Under the pieces are notes generated by a model. That model worked only from the letters and a program-made list of their open reading frames with translations. It was not told the DNA's origin and did no database searches. Shown piece after piece: positions 7,570 to 15,733 of a stretch of 36,114 nucleotides of DNA. The translations under genes were made by a program, and so were the position numbers. The DNA lies in NCBI GenBank assembly GCA_963725415.1, contig CAVRZY010000163.1, forward strand, positions 1 to 36,114, given 5' to 3'. How positions within the stretch are numbered: position 1 is the first letter of the stretch; every line of letters starts with the position of its first letter. Source of the DNA: CAVRZY01 sp963725415. GTDB lineage: Bacteria; Acidobacteriota; Terriglobia; Bryobacterales; Bryobacteraceae.

Positions 7570-8171
7570 TGCCTCCAGCCCTTCTTTTTGCTTGCCACGC
7601 GGCGCCGTTCACCCAGGCTCTCTCCCACGGCGGAGGCGTCGTAGTCCGCTGATGCCCGGATCGGGTGGAAGCGCCCCTGCTTGTCGTAGAACCCCTGCTC
7701 GATATTCCGCCGATGAGGATTCCGGCGTGTCCTTCCACCCTTCCCGAGGTGGCTGTAGACCCACCAGGCCACGAAGGCCCCGCCACCCAACAGCACCCAG
7801 TTCGGGAGGTTTCCGAATTGGGGGAACGAGGTGGTGAACATCAGGTCACTGAATGTTCCGCCAGGCTGCCCATGCCGGCGCAACCCGCGCAGCCAGAACA
7901 GCCGCCCACTCCCTCGAAGCGGGTTCTGGGGCACCACGTAGTTGGCGCGGACCAGCTCGCCCATCTGAGGCATCCCCAGGGCCTTGCGGAGCGGGTTCTG
8001 TGGCACTACGTAGTTGGCCGCTACGAGTTCGCCGATATGCGGCGTCCGGGTGATGCCGAGCTGGCGCACGGGTTCGGCCGACAACGCGCGCAGCGGATTC
8101 TGGGGGACGACGTAGAACCCGGGCAGTATTTCGCCAATTCCGGGCGCGGGATGGTATTGAAGTCGGCTCAT
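7566..8171 (-). CDS. Membrane protein with three PQNPLR repeats
   Basis: 201 aa from ATG 8171 (AAGGAG 8 nt upstream; ATGA overlap with the previous gene). The nonapeptide YVVPQNPLR occurs three times, at residues 20-28, 54-62 and 78-86, each preceded by GE-I/L-L/V. One transmembrane helix (about 125-142, NWVLLGGGAFVAWWVY) is followed by an arginine-rich tail (RTRRNPHRRN) and a KKKGWRH end. The same peptide, as FVVPQNPLR, ends the basic protein at 1473-2386. The repeats could be docking sites for a capsid or scaffold partner; that is inference. No known family recognised. Confidence 0.7.
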   Translation of the reverse strand: MSRLQYHPAPGIGEILPGFYVVPQNPLRALSAEPVRQLGITRTPHIGELVAANYVVPQNPLRKALGMPQMGELVRANYVVPQNPLRGSGRLFWLRGLRRHGQPGGTFSDLMFTTSFPQFGNLPNWVLLGGGAFVAWWVYSHLGKGGRTRRNPHRRNIEQGFYDKQGRFHPIRASADYDASAVGESLGERRRVASKKKGWRH

Positions 8172-8665
8172 TTTCTTGCTCCTTGTAAAACCAACAGGCC
8201 GCCGATTGCCAAGGCGGCCACGGCCAACATGATCCAGGTTGAGGGAGAACTTGGGCACTTCCAGGTGCCATCGCTCTCTTGGACTAGGTTGTTGTCGCAG
8301 TTTAGTTCGCTCGGGTCGCTGACGGGAATTTGCAGTGCGGCCCAGGCCTGAAGCTGCGCGTCGTTCAAGGTTTTCCCTTGAGCCAGTGCCGCGTTCACTT
8401 CCGCCTGAAACTGCGGACAGACATTCGTGTCGATTCCGGTCGGGCATTCGATTGGGGCTGGCGTGGTGCTGGTCCCGGATGAAACAGCGGGAGGTAGCAG
8501 AGGCATCGGAGGCGGGTTGTATTGCGCCATTGTCTTCCACTCCACCAAGCTCCGGACCCAGCATGGATAGAAGATGAAGTAGGTAGCATCGTTCGAGCAG
8601 TCCACCATGCCAAAGGGCCACCCGACATCGACGCTACTGGAAGCGCTTGCCAGCCCCATCCTCAT
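8168..8665 (-). CDS. C-terminally anchored virion-type membrane protein
   Basis: 165 aa if translation starts at ATG 8665, which overlaps the TGA of the preceding gene (MRMGLASASSS); an internal ATG at 8530 would give 120 aa. A proline-rich stretch (PPPMPLLPPAV) is followed by a Cys-containing domain (PIECPTG, VCPQF, LNCDNN, WKCPS) that could form two disulfides, and a C-terminal helix WIMLAVAALAIGGLLVL with a basic end. This is the same plan as other small proteins of the operon. Confidence 0.65.
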   Translation of the reverse strand: MRMGLASASSSVDVGWPFGMVDCSNDATYFIFYPCWVRSLVEWKTMAQYNPPPMPLLPPAVSSGTSTTPAPIECPTGIDTNVCPQFQAEVNAALAQGKTLNDAQLQAWAALQIPVSDPSELNCDNNLVQESDGTWKCPSSPSTWIMLAVAALAIGGLLVLQGARK

Positions 8666-8934
8666 GCCTTGCCCCCGATCTGCCGCGCCCGCAGGATCTT
8701 CTGTCCGGCAATCACGTACTGCCGGAGCTGGCGGGCCTGTTTGTTCTTCGGTCCCAGGTGCCTTGTCAGCAGCGTTTCGATTTCCGGTTGAAACTCCGCA
8801 AAGGCCGCACGCACCACTGGACTGGCAGATCGCTTCACTGTCTCGCGGATGAGGTTCGCCAGCAGCCAGTCGATCCGGCCGCTGGGATCTTTCACCCGGT
8901 CGATATGCGAGCGGATTGGAGCCGTGTTTCTCAT
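8662..8934 (-). CDS. Helical basic hypothetical protein
   Basis: 90 aa from ATG 8934, which overlaps the stop of the membrane gene upstream; its own TGA overlaps the next ATG. It is fully helical in appearance, with many Arg/Lys residues, no Cys and no membrane helix (IDWLLANLIRETVKRS, KNKQARQLRQYVIAGQKI). It has no recognised motif. A DNA-condensing or scaffold-like internal protein would fit the operon. Confidence 0.6.
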   Translation of the reverse strand: MRNTAPIRSHIDRVKDPSGRIDWLLANLIRETVKRSASPVVRAAFAEFQPEIETLLTRHLGPKNKQARQLRQYVIAGQKILRARQIGGKA

Positions 8935-9262
8935 CGCGAAGCAACCAGTGCTACGATCAGCGCGCCCGCGGCGAAAATGAGCCACGTGGGAGTGGCGCTC
9001 ATTCCGGAGTTCACCGCTATCGATCCCGGGGGCGTCACGAAAATCGGCTGGCCTGTCGGTCCATAGCCTGTTGAGACCGTTCCTGCTGGGCAATCGTGTC
9101 CGCACGGGCCCCATGGAGGGATCGCAGTTCACCGGTCCCACCGTGCCACATGGCAGCACAATATCGGTGCAAAACGGCAGCTCTCGGAGTACTCTCCGAA
9201 GAGGCAGGCTCGCCAACAATGTCAAGGTCCCCAAGCGCCACGAATCCGATTCCCATCCTCAT
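8931..9262 (-). CDS. Cys-containing single-span membrane protein (two frameshifts)
   Basis: Pieced together from three frames: ATG 9262 (MRMGIGFVALGDLDIVG, overlapping the stop of the gene before), then PFCTDIVLPCGTVGPVNCDPS, then WGPCGHDCPAGTVSTGYGP, and finally a C-terminal helix WLIFAAGALIVALVASR ending in a TGA that overlaps the next ATG. Frame changes fall near 9170 and 9115. Corrected length is about 108 aa. The Cys-rich ectodomain plus one helix parallels the protein at 8168-8665, which also starts MRMG. Confidence 0.45.
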
Positions 9263-10008
9263 ACGGCCCACCTCGACATCGCGCCAAGCCCGCGCAATCC
9301 TGCCAGGGTCCCAGCAACTTGCGCGTTTCGCAGGTCCGTCATGCTGTCGGTACGGTCGAGTATCCACGGCCGCACCCAAGCCCACCACTGATCGAACGTC
9401 AGCGGGGAACTCTCGTATGGCTGGAAAGAGTCCGTACCCGGCCCGCTGGTGAAGACGATCATCTCGTACGCATGGGGAAGGTACGTCGGGCTCTTGTACG
9501 ACAAGAGGCTGCGCCACACGTCCAGCGTGTACGCCTGCCCCGCCGTCGTCGCGGCCTTCAGCCGGTTGTACAGCATCGTCAGGAGGTCATTGTCGTTGGC
9601 GGTCGCGATTACCGCGATGGGGATCACGGGCGCGGCCGGCGGCGTTGGTGCGGTCGAAGAAACCGCCAGCGGATTCGACGCTGCCAAGGTCGCGATGAGG
9701 GTATTGGCTTCCGCCTCCGTGGTGACCTGTGGCGGTGCGGCAGCGGCGGCGACAATTGCCTGTTGCACGGCGGCCTGAGTCTGAACAAACGACGGCTGCT
9801 GTTGCTGAGGGGAGCGGGCTGCGTTCCCGAGCTTTCCGCCGTGATCGGCGCCGGGCAGCATCGGCATGTTCGTACTGTACGGGCCTGCTGGAATTCCCGT
9901 GCTGCCGGAGGGCGTTCCAGAAGTCGTAGTGCCGGTGCTGGCGGCCTGGTTCTTCGAAAAGTACCAGTAGGCGGCGACGGCAGCGGCGATCAGTAAAACA
10001 GCATTCAT
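9259..10008 (-). CDS. N-terminally anchored protein with low-complexity linker and globular C-terminus
   Basis: A 249-aa protein from ATG 10008. Residues 1-18 (MNAVLLIAAAVAAYWYF) form a signal-anchor helix. A Thr/Ser/Gly/Pro and Gln/Ala linker follows to about residue 125. The C-terminal domain (LLTMLYNRLKAATTAGQ, SLLSYKSPTYLPHAYEMI, PLTFDQWWAWVRPWI, ending LRGLGAM) resembles the end of the protein at 11034-11518, so the two are probably paralogues. The topology suits a virion-membrane protein that projects a small domain. Coupled to the next gene through ATGA. Confidence 0.65.
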   Translation of the reverse strand: MNAVLLIAAAVAAYWYFSKNQAASTGTTTSGTPSGSTGIPAGPYSTNMPMLPGADHGGKLGNAARSPQQQQPSFVQTQAAVQQAIVAAAAAPPQVTTEAEANTLIATLAASNPLAVSSTAPTPPAAPVIPIAVIATANDNDLLTMLYNRLKAATTAGQAYTLDVWRSLLSYKSPTYLPHAYEMIVFTSGPGTDSFQPYESSPLTFDQWWAWVRPWILDRTDSMTDLRNAQVAGTLAGLRGLGAMSRWAV

Positions 10009-10015
10009 TGGGCGC

Positions 10016-10682
10016 CTATTTCAGGAGCAGAAACAGCAGGGCTGCTCCACCTCCTACGGTGACGACGTTGGGCACGCCGGGAATGATTTCGGTTGCGGAG
10101 GTGTCAGGTGTTGGCGTGGCTTCACCTACCGGAAAGGTTTGGGTGGCTGCCTGGACCGCGGCACTCGGTGCGGCGGGCCCGCTGGTGGGAATAGGCGCGT
10201 TCGCGATGGGCGTTCCTTGAGCGGTGATGATCCCCTGACTTTCGAGGTACTGTCTGCGTCTCCGGGTCCACCGCCAAGATGTTGTTCGGGTCTCCGGTTG
10301 GACCCCAGTAGGTCGCTGTGTATCCGCCCTGGGAACACGAGAGGCCAGCGCCCGCGGTAATCAGTGGATCGCACGGGTACCTGGCCACCAGATGGCACGG
10401 TGCCGCGGTGGTCGCGCCGCGGCAGGCGAGCATCGCATCGCCCAGGGTCAAAATCGGAAGCGGGACTGCATCGTGGATTCCCGATGCATGCATGAGCGTT
10501 CCGCACGGTCCGGCCTGTCCGGTCGAGGGCGAATAGCAGATCTCGCTCGGGTCCACATAGCTTCCGAGAACGTAGCCCCCTGTGACGGCTTCATCCACCG
10601 GGACGGGGGCTGCCGGCACGCCGATTCCGATTCCGATCTCTTGCCCGAGTCCGGAAAAACCAACGGGTAGTGTCAACCTCAT
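10016..10682 (-). CDS. Secreted/virion-type protein with C-terminal helix (one frameshift)
   Basis: Starts at ATG 10682 with AAGGAG 7 nt upstream (MRLTLPVGFSGLG). Up to about 10255 the frame encodes a Gly/Cys-containing domain with GPCGTLM, MLACRGATTAAPCHL and GLSCSQGGY. It then continues in the next frame as QYLESQGIITAQGTP, a Pro/Thr-rich linker, and a final hydrophobic VTVGGGAALLFLLLK. Corrected length is about 221 aa. Six or so cysteines in the ectodomain suggest disulfides, hence an exposed location. No family recognised. Confidence 0.6.
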
Positions 10683-10692
10683 CGTGGTCTCC

Positions 10693-11037
10693 TTAAATCC
10701 ACAGTTGGGGCGTGGAACACGCCCAAGTCGTAAATGTCGGGTCATGCCCTGGCCACTGTCCAGGAGGGCAGACAATTGGAGGCGGATGGTTCGGGTCCAC
10801 CTTAAAGGTGTCGGTCAGGACATCGTTGTACGCGGTGCTGGTGCCTGGAATCGCTCCTCCCAGGGGATTGTTCGTCACTGAAAGGTGCAGCGCCTCGTAA
10901 GGGCTGCCCACCGGATTCTGGCTGACGACAACGGGCGCTCCCGCCGTGGTGATCCCGGTTTGGCCGCTGCGGTTCTTTAGGAGATAGTACGCCACTCCTG
11001 CGACCACCAGAAGCAAGATGAGGTCCTTGCTTTTCAC
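10693..11037 (-). CDS. N-terminally anchored small membrane protein
   Basis: 114 aa from GTG 11037, which overlaps the upstream TGA. Residues 4-18 (KDLILLLVVAGVAYYLL) form an anchor helix, followed by KNRSGQTGITT and an exposed region with SQNPVGSPYEAL and NNPLGGAIPGT, and two C-terminal cysteines (IVCPPGQ, WACSTPQ). The NP-containing peptides echo the PQNPLR repeats of neighbouring proteins, though not identically. Confidence 0.65.
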   Translation of the reverse strand: MKSKDLILLLVVAGVAYYLLKNRSGQTGITTAGAPVVVSQNPVGSPYEALHLSVTNNPLGGAIPGTSTAYNDVLTDTFKVDPNHPPPIVCPPGQWPGHDPTFTTWACSTPQLWI

Positions 11038-11518
11038 GCGATCCAGCCTCCGCGGACTTGTTGTATCCGGGGCACGCGCCCTAGTCCGCTCATGCCGAGA
11101 TTGGCAGCCAGGTAGGCGCTCGTCCCGCTCCAGTAGGCGGCGAAGGTCATGGGCGAAGCTGCATCCGCGAAGATCGCGCCAGGGTCCGGAGGCGTAACGT
11201 TGGCGTTCCGCCCGAGATAGACATTCCAGGCGTAGGCCGAAATCAGGGAAGGCTCTGCATTGGCGATGGCGTCCGCTTGTACTCTTTGCCCGATGGCCGC
11301 CAAGCTGTTGTACGTCGCACGGGTACTGGTCGTTGCCTCCGGCGCGGTCCCATTGGGGTGCTGCTGGCGTGGTGCGGTGGGGTCGCGGTGGTCGTGGTTG
11401 CCCCCGGCGTGGTGCCCGTGGTGGTGCCTGTCGTGGTGCTGGTGGTCGTTGTCTTCTGCGTGAGGTACCACAAGAGCAGGGCCGCGCCACCCGCCAGAAT
11501 CAGAATATTGTTCATCAT
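11034..11518 (-). CDS. Anchored protein, paralogue of 9259-10008 (one frameshift)
   Basis: Begins at ATG 11518 (MMNNILILAGGAALLLWYL, an anchor helix) and a threonine-rich linker (TTTTSTTTGTTTG). The frame changes near 11360 and continues through TYNSLAAIGQRVQADAIAN to a C-terminal domain with AYAWNVYLG, PMTFAAYWSG and LGMSGLGR. That domain parallels the end of the 249-aa protein at 9259-10008 (LTFDQWWAWV...LRGLG). Corrected length is about 160 aa. Both ends are coupled to neighbours by ATGA/GTGA overlaps. The paired paralogues may form related projections on the particle. Confidence 0.6.
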
Positions 11519-12468
11519 CGCCTCGCAATCAGGAGCAGGACTACTGCCGCTCCGGCCAGAACCGCATAGTTTGGAATTCCGCTGATCCACTCAGGCTGAG
11601 CGCCGCGGCCGTCTCCGCCGTTCCCGGCGATGCCGGAACGGTTGCCGGGCAGTCCTCTTCCCAAGTCCGCAGGCATTTGTTTTTGCTCGCGCACCAGGTG
11701 TACCCGGCGGTCGGAATGCAGCCATGGACATCCGTGTCGCCTCCCATGATTTGTGTAGAGGCGGGTGCGGCGCGCGCTGAAATCGGAGCAGGGGCGGGCG
11801 GAGTATAGCTCAAGATGCCCTGAGAGCTCACGCTTGGGGTAGCGGCCGCCATCACCGCATTGATGGGAGCGTAATTTCCGGTGGTCTGCGCCTGCTGCAA
11901 CATTTGGGTAGCGGCCTCGATACTTCCGGTGGCTTGCGCCAGTTCCGCCGTCCCGGCGTAACCGGAAATGAGGGGCGGGCCTGCGGGTCTCGAGATTGGC
12001 GCCCACTGTTGCCGCCAGGGCCTGCTCATAGGTGGTGTATGTGGCTGGGCTCATGGCTTCAGGGTTGATTGCGGATGGCGCCGGCGCCACCGTCACGACT
12101 GGCGGTGGAGCCGATATCGCGGCGGGTGCCGTGGTGCGGGAAGGCAGCACGGAGAAGTCCAGCAGAATTCCAACGGGCGTACCGAGCACACGGTAGGTTT
12201 CCTGCCAGTGTCCCATGGAACCCTGGTCGAAAGTGCCGTGCAGATCGAAGTTTCCTTGGGCGTCCGTCACTCCGAGGTATGCAGACGAGTAGTTGCCGTC
12301 ATGGTAGGCTGCCACCGTTACCGGTTGGAAGGGCTGTTGACCCGTGATCGAAATTCTCCAGGTGTCGCCCATGTGCAGATCCGGCAGCGTGCTGGAGGCG
12401 TAAAAATTGAGTCCCCCGTTGGACACCAGAAGGAGCGTCGGGTCCGCGGAGAGGCCGGTAATTCTCAT
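11515..12468 (-). CDS. Virion-type protein with C-terminal helix (two frameshifts)
   Basis: Starts at ATG 12468 with GGAGG 9 nt upstream. The N-terminal ~110 residues are beta-rich (MRITGLSADPTLLLV, GDTWRISITGQQPF, VTDAQGNFDLHGTFD), like an immunoglobulin-like or carbohydrate-binding fold. A proline/alanine linker follows, then, after a shift near 12000, a helical part with ATQMLQQAQTTGNY and a Cys block (HGCIPTAGYTWCASKNKCL, then EEDC). A second shift near 11590 leads to the terminal helix NYAVLAGAAVVLLLIARR. Corrected length is about 315 aa. An exposed domain tethered to the virion membrane, such as a receptor-binding protein, is plausible but unproven. The single long frame open here (11515-14028) is not one protein. 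Confidence 0.55.
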   Translation of the reverse strand: MRITGLSADPTLLLVSNGGLNFYASSTLPDLHMGDTWRISITGQQPFQPVTVAAYHDGNYSSAYLGVTDAQGNFDLHGTFDQGSMGHWQETYRVLGTPVGILLDFSVLPSRTTAPAAISAPPPVVTVAPAPSAINPEAMSPATYTTYEQALAATVGANLETRRPAPHFRLRRDGGTGASHRKYRGRYPNVAAGADHRKLRSHQCGDGGRYPKRELSGHLELYSARPCSDFSARRTRLYTNHGRRHGCPWLHSDRRVHLVREQKQMPADLGRGLPGNRSGIAGNGGDGRGAQPEWISGIPNYAVLAGAAVVLLLIARR

Positions 12469-13215
12469 CTCCGTCCACCTCCGCTCATAAACAGGAGCAA
12501 CAACAAGCGCGGCGCCACCGATCAGCACATAGGTGGTTTTGATGCCGCCGATGGTGTCCGGGAGACCGCTACCGGCTGCCGGTGCTGCTGCTGGTGCCGT
12601 GCCACCCGTGCTGCCGCCTGGCTGCGCAGCGGGAGTCGTACCGGAGGCCGACGCGCCGGTTGCAGTGGCTGCCGCTGCTGCTGCCGCTGCGCATTCTCGG
12701 CTGCGATCTGGGTTGCGCTGTAGCTGCCTGGCTGTCCCGCCGGAATGTACTGGGAGGGCTGCACGCCTGGCGAGGCGACGGCCGCCTGCTGCTGTGAGGT
12801 CTCCACTACGGCCTGGTAGTTGGCCTGGTTCTGCTGGATCGCTTGGGCCGCGCCCATTGCGCCATGTAGGTGTTCCAGACCGCGATGGGCGGCAGCACGA
12901 AACTGCATCCGCCGTTTCCTTGGGCTGCCAGCACTGCGCGCCATGCGGACGTGCAATCGGCCGATAGGATTGGAAGCTTCCGGCCGGTCCGGGAACGTCT
13001 GCCCGAGCGTGCAATCCGGATTGACCACGCCTACCAGAGTGGAACCGCCCGGCCCGGAGTACACGTTGTACGGCACGCTGTAGCCTCTCGCCTGAGCCTC
13101 GGCAGCCGCCGCTACCATGTCCGGAGACGGTATAACCGGCGACATTGGTGTACAGGGCCGGGTTGCAGGGCGCCGCCCTGAGTCCACGCGGAGTTTGGAC
13201 TCGGTACATCCTCAT
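12465..13215 (-). CDS. Anchored structural-operon protein (at least four frameshifts)
   Basis: Begins at ATG 13215 (MRMYRVQTPRG, ATGA overlap) and can be followed through four frames: PDMVAAAAEAQARGYSVPY with GVVNPDCTLGQTF; DCTSAWRAVLAAQGNGGCSF with AVWNTYMAQWA; QQNQANYQAVVETSQQQ with IPAGQPGSYSATQIAAE; and an Ala/Thr/Gly/Pro linker ending in a helix (TTYVLIGGAALLLLLLFM) whose TGA overlaps the next ATG. Corrected length is about 250 aa. Each segment has natural codon use, so this is one gene damaged by read errors or recent indels. Function unknown. Confidence 0.5.
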
Positions 13216-14028
13216 TGGCTGCTCACCCCCATGGCTATCAGGAGCCCGGCTGCCACGAGTAGCAGCGTGGAACTGCTCAAGCCCGTTGCCTGGCTGATCG
13301 TGGACAGGACGCCGCTGGCCGCGCTGGCGACACTCGTTGTGCCGATGTTCGGATCGTTGGCGATGGGATCGCGGAAGGCGTTGAACCAATTCCAGCATGC
13401 GCCATAGGCGGGCTGGCCCGGGAATTCCGGCTGCCCGGTCTGGTGCCATTTGCAGGCTCCGGCTTTGCGGTCGTTGATGCAGTTCTGTCCGGCTTCTCCC
13501 AGTTGAATCTGGGAGCACTGGATATAGAGCGCTTGCCAGATCTTGTCGAAAATCCCCAGGGCGTAGGCCTGGGCCGCCGGATCGCGGGGCATTGGCAGCG
13601 CGAAGTACGTCCGGATGTTCTGCTGGAGAAGGTCCGAAGCTTGGTTGGCCCAGGTGCCTGTGATGATACAGGTCTGGCCGCATCCCGCCGCCGACCCCCA
13701 GGGCGCCCAATAGAGAGACGAGGGACCCGACCAGGGCTACCCAGGGAGCCAGCGGACCCGTGGCGGGAGCAATCGACATGATGGTTCCGCCGGCCGTGGA
13801 CACCAGGCGGTTGCCGGGAATATCGGCGGCCAGGCCCGACATGGATCCTCTCGCTGGAATTGGCGAGTGGCGATCGCGCATCGCTGAAACTGCCGATCGG
13901 CGCCGGCGCGGATCGCTGGGGCTGGCGATGGTGGACCGGATTGCCAGCGGCATCGCCCATCCTGGCGATTCAACCAGGTCCGCCACGCGGTAGCGCATTG
14001 CCGCCGATCTGGGGATGAACTGCTGCAT
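13212..14028 (-). CDS. Two-helix membrane protein with Cys/Trp-rich ectodomain (one frameshift)
   Basis: From ATG 14028, directly after the previous TAG. A soluble N-part leads to one helix (APWVALVGSLVSLLGALG). After an indel near 13690 the protein continues CGQTCIITGTWANQASDLL, GIFDKIWQALYIQC, NCINDRKAGACKWHQ and GACWNWFNAFRDPI, ending with a second helix (STLLLVAAGLLIAMG). Corrected length is about 270 aa. Six to eight cysteines in the central domain should form disulfides. I recall similar proteins from Acidobacteriota sequences, but that is memory and not a search result. Confidence 0.55.
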
Positions 14029-14373
14029 CTACCGTTTGCTCTTGCGCTTCTTTCCGGCTTTCGCCATGGCCTGGAACTTCTTCGCGCCGTACTTCTTCCG
14101 CCCGGCTGCCGCGCAGACTGCTCTCGGGTCGTAGGCGCCGCCGCGCAGCTCCACGGACTTGACGCAGCGTGCGAACCGGCCGCCGCTGCCGAGCTTGGCG
14201 GGGTTCAAGCGGATCTGTGGCTGCCCTTTGGCATTGATCCGAAACTCTGCCTGGGTCCACTGCGCGGGAAGCTTGATCTTCGGATTGCGCCTGACGGTCT
14301 TCGTCTTCAGCCAGGTCTTGAGCGCTTTGCCCACCCGCTTTTCAACCTTCCGCTTGCCGTTCTTTTTCGTCAT
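14029..14373 (-). CDS. Highly basic, probably nucleic-acid-binding protein
   Basis: A 114-aa protein from ATG 14373 (ATGA overlap), very rich in Lys and Arg at both ends (MTKKNGKRKVEKRVGK and AGKKRKSKR). The core GRFARCVKSVELRGGAYDP followed by AVCAAAGRKKYGAKKFQ is a small module with two cysteines that I associate with phage-encoded basic proteins. Likely roles are genome condensation in the particle or nucleic-acid binding. No membrane helix. Confidence 0.65.
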   Translation of the reverse strand: MTKKNGKRKVEKRVGKALKTWLKTKTVRRNPKIKLPAQWTQAEFRINAKGQPQIRLNPAKLGSGGRFARCVKSVELRGGAYDPRAVCAAAGRKKYGAKKFQAMAKAGKKRKSKR

Positions 14374-14750
14374 CGTTTCCCCGCGCTCATCATGGCGAAC
14401 ACTGCGATAGCGGCAATGCCCAACACCATCAGGGTCGAGGTGGAGATTCCGCCCACGGCCGTGGAGAGGCCGGTCCCGATTGGGTATCCTGCGGACTGCT
14501 GGGACATGCCGTAGGGCGTGATCTGCATGCCGGGCTGGAGAAGCGCCTGCTGCGCGAGCGTGGTGCCGCTCTGCGCCAGCGTGCCAGCGAACTGGTTCCA
14601 ATTGAAGTCGGATGTCGAAGGGTTCAGGTACGTGTAGTCGTACCCCGTCACGGTCGAAAAGTCTGTGGCGCCGGGGATGGTCGTGATGTTCAGGTCGCTG
14701 AGTCCGGCGAACCCAACGGGATAACGCAGTGATCGAGGGGTGAGGTACAT
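14370..14750 (-). CDS. C-terminally anchored small membrane protein
   Basis: 126 aa from ATG 14750, with AAAGGAG just upstream. The N-terminus (RSLRYPVGFAGLSD) recalls the start of the protein at 10016-10682 (RLTLPVGFSGLG). A Gln/Thr-rich middle is followed by a C-terminal helix TSTLMVLGIAAIAVFAM and the tail SAGKR. Its start shares one base with the stop of the transglutaminase-like gene (TGATG), so translation is coupled. A minor membrane protein of the virion is the best guess. Confidence 0.65.
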   Translation of the reverse strand: MYLTPRSLRYPVGFAGLSDLNITTIPGATDFSTVTGYDYTYLNPSTSDFNWNQFAGTLAQSGTTLAQQALLQPGMQITPYGMSQQSAGYPIGTGLSTAVGGISTSTLMVLGIAAIAVFAMMSAGKR

Positions 14751-15473
14751 CAGTCTCCTTTCCGCTGTTGGGCCTTGTAGAGGCAGAGGATGCCAGCCGC
14801 GAGTGCGGCCAGTATTAAAAGGATAGGGGCCGCTGTCTCGTAGCACTGCGCGCCAGTCGCTATGGGCCACTCGCGCCGCTTGCCGAAGACGTTTTCGGTT
14901 TCCCAGTCCAGCCGGGGGCCGTGGGAGAAGTCGAGGGGCACACGGCGGCCAGCTCGGGGCCCGTCCTGGGGATAAGCCGCCAGGTAGACGTGCGAGTACT
15001 CGTCAGGCGTCTGCTCATTCGCGGCCACCGTGACGAACGAGCACGGGACGCCCCGCGCCAGCAGGTGCGCTGCGGCGTACATCTCGAAGTCATCACAGTC
15101 CCCTTGTGGGTCTGTTGCCACGGCCTGGTCGATAGGCCGTACCAGCGTTTCAACTACCGGATGCCATCGCCCGATCACGGATTGGAAGGGGGAACCGGTG
15201 TCTTCGTCTTCGACGAATTGCATACGCCGGGCGCCGTCCTGGCGGGAAATGTAGTCCCAGGTATCGGCGATGGCATCCGGAGTTCTCCAGGCTTGGAGCG
15301 CATCAGCCTGAATAATCGGGTGGACGGAGTCTTCCAAGCACGTATTGGCGCATCAGGCCGATAGTCTGTTCGACCTGCGCGTCGGGATCGGAAGAGGTTT
15401 CCTGGATCTGGTAGCGGACCTGGCCCAGTGCCGGATGGTCGATCACTCCTGAAAGTGGCAGGGCGGGAGACAT
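14750..15473 (-). CDS. Transglutaminase-like cysteine protease fold, membrane-anchored (one frameshift)
   Basis: Starts at ATG 15473 (SPALPLSGVIDHPALG), changes frame near 15335 inside LMRQYV/LEDSVHP, then runs intact to 14750. Three spaced motifs fit the transglutaminase-like Cys-His-Asp triad: GDCDDFEMYAAAHLLA (Cys), EYSHVYLAAY (His) and VPLDFSHGP (Asp). A helix (ILLILAALAAGILCLY) lies near the C-terminus. Corrected length is about 240 aa. Members of this fold cleave or cross-link proteins or peptidoglycan-linked peptides; here it could mature virion proteins or help entry. It is the first gene of the leftward structural operon. Confidence 0.6.
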
Positions 15474-15560
15474 GATGTCACCAGGTCCCGGCGCCCTGCC
15501 GCACACAGCCAGGAAAAATGGGAGATTTCGCCATTTCGTCAACTACAGGATGGGGGAGTC

Positions 15561-15600
15561 TTGTGTTCGCGTCAACAGTGGGTATAGTATTGATGTCAAT
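15561..15600 (+). promoter_or_regulatory. Candidate promoter with overlapping palindromic operator
   Basis: TTGTGT (15561-15566) and TATAGT (15583-15588) are separated by 16 bp, pointing right toward the gene at 15734. Directly after the -10 lies ATTGATGTCAAT (15589-15600), arms ATTGA/TCAAT around a 2-bp centre, well placed for a repressor. This 260-bp space between 15474 and 15733 separates divergent operons; I see no good minus-strand -35/-10 pair in it. Confidence 0.4.
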
Positions 15601-15733
15601 GAGTTGCGACGAAACGGAGAACCCGTAGTGCACCGCCGGGCCCGTACCCCAAAAGACGCGGAAAACACCCTTAAAACCGCCTCGGACATGCCTGCTGCGA
15701 GTCCCCGAAAATCCAGCGGAGACTCCCACGGCT

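Noticed and set aside
11515..14028. An 837-codon open frame read as a single large protein
   Set aside because: It crosses at least three genes, its middle has shadow-type Arg/His/Ser-rich composition, and real helices and stop/start overlaps lie in the other frames.
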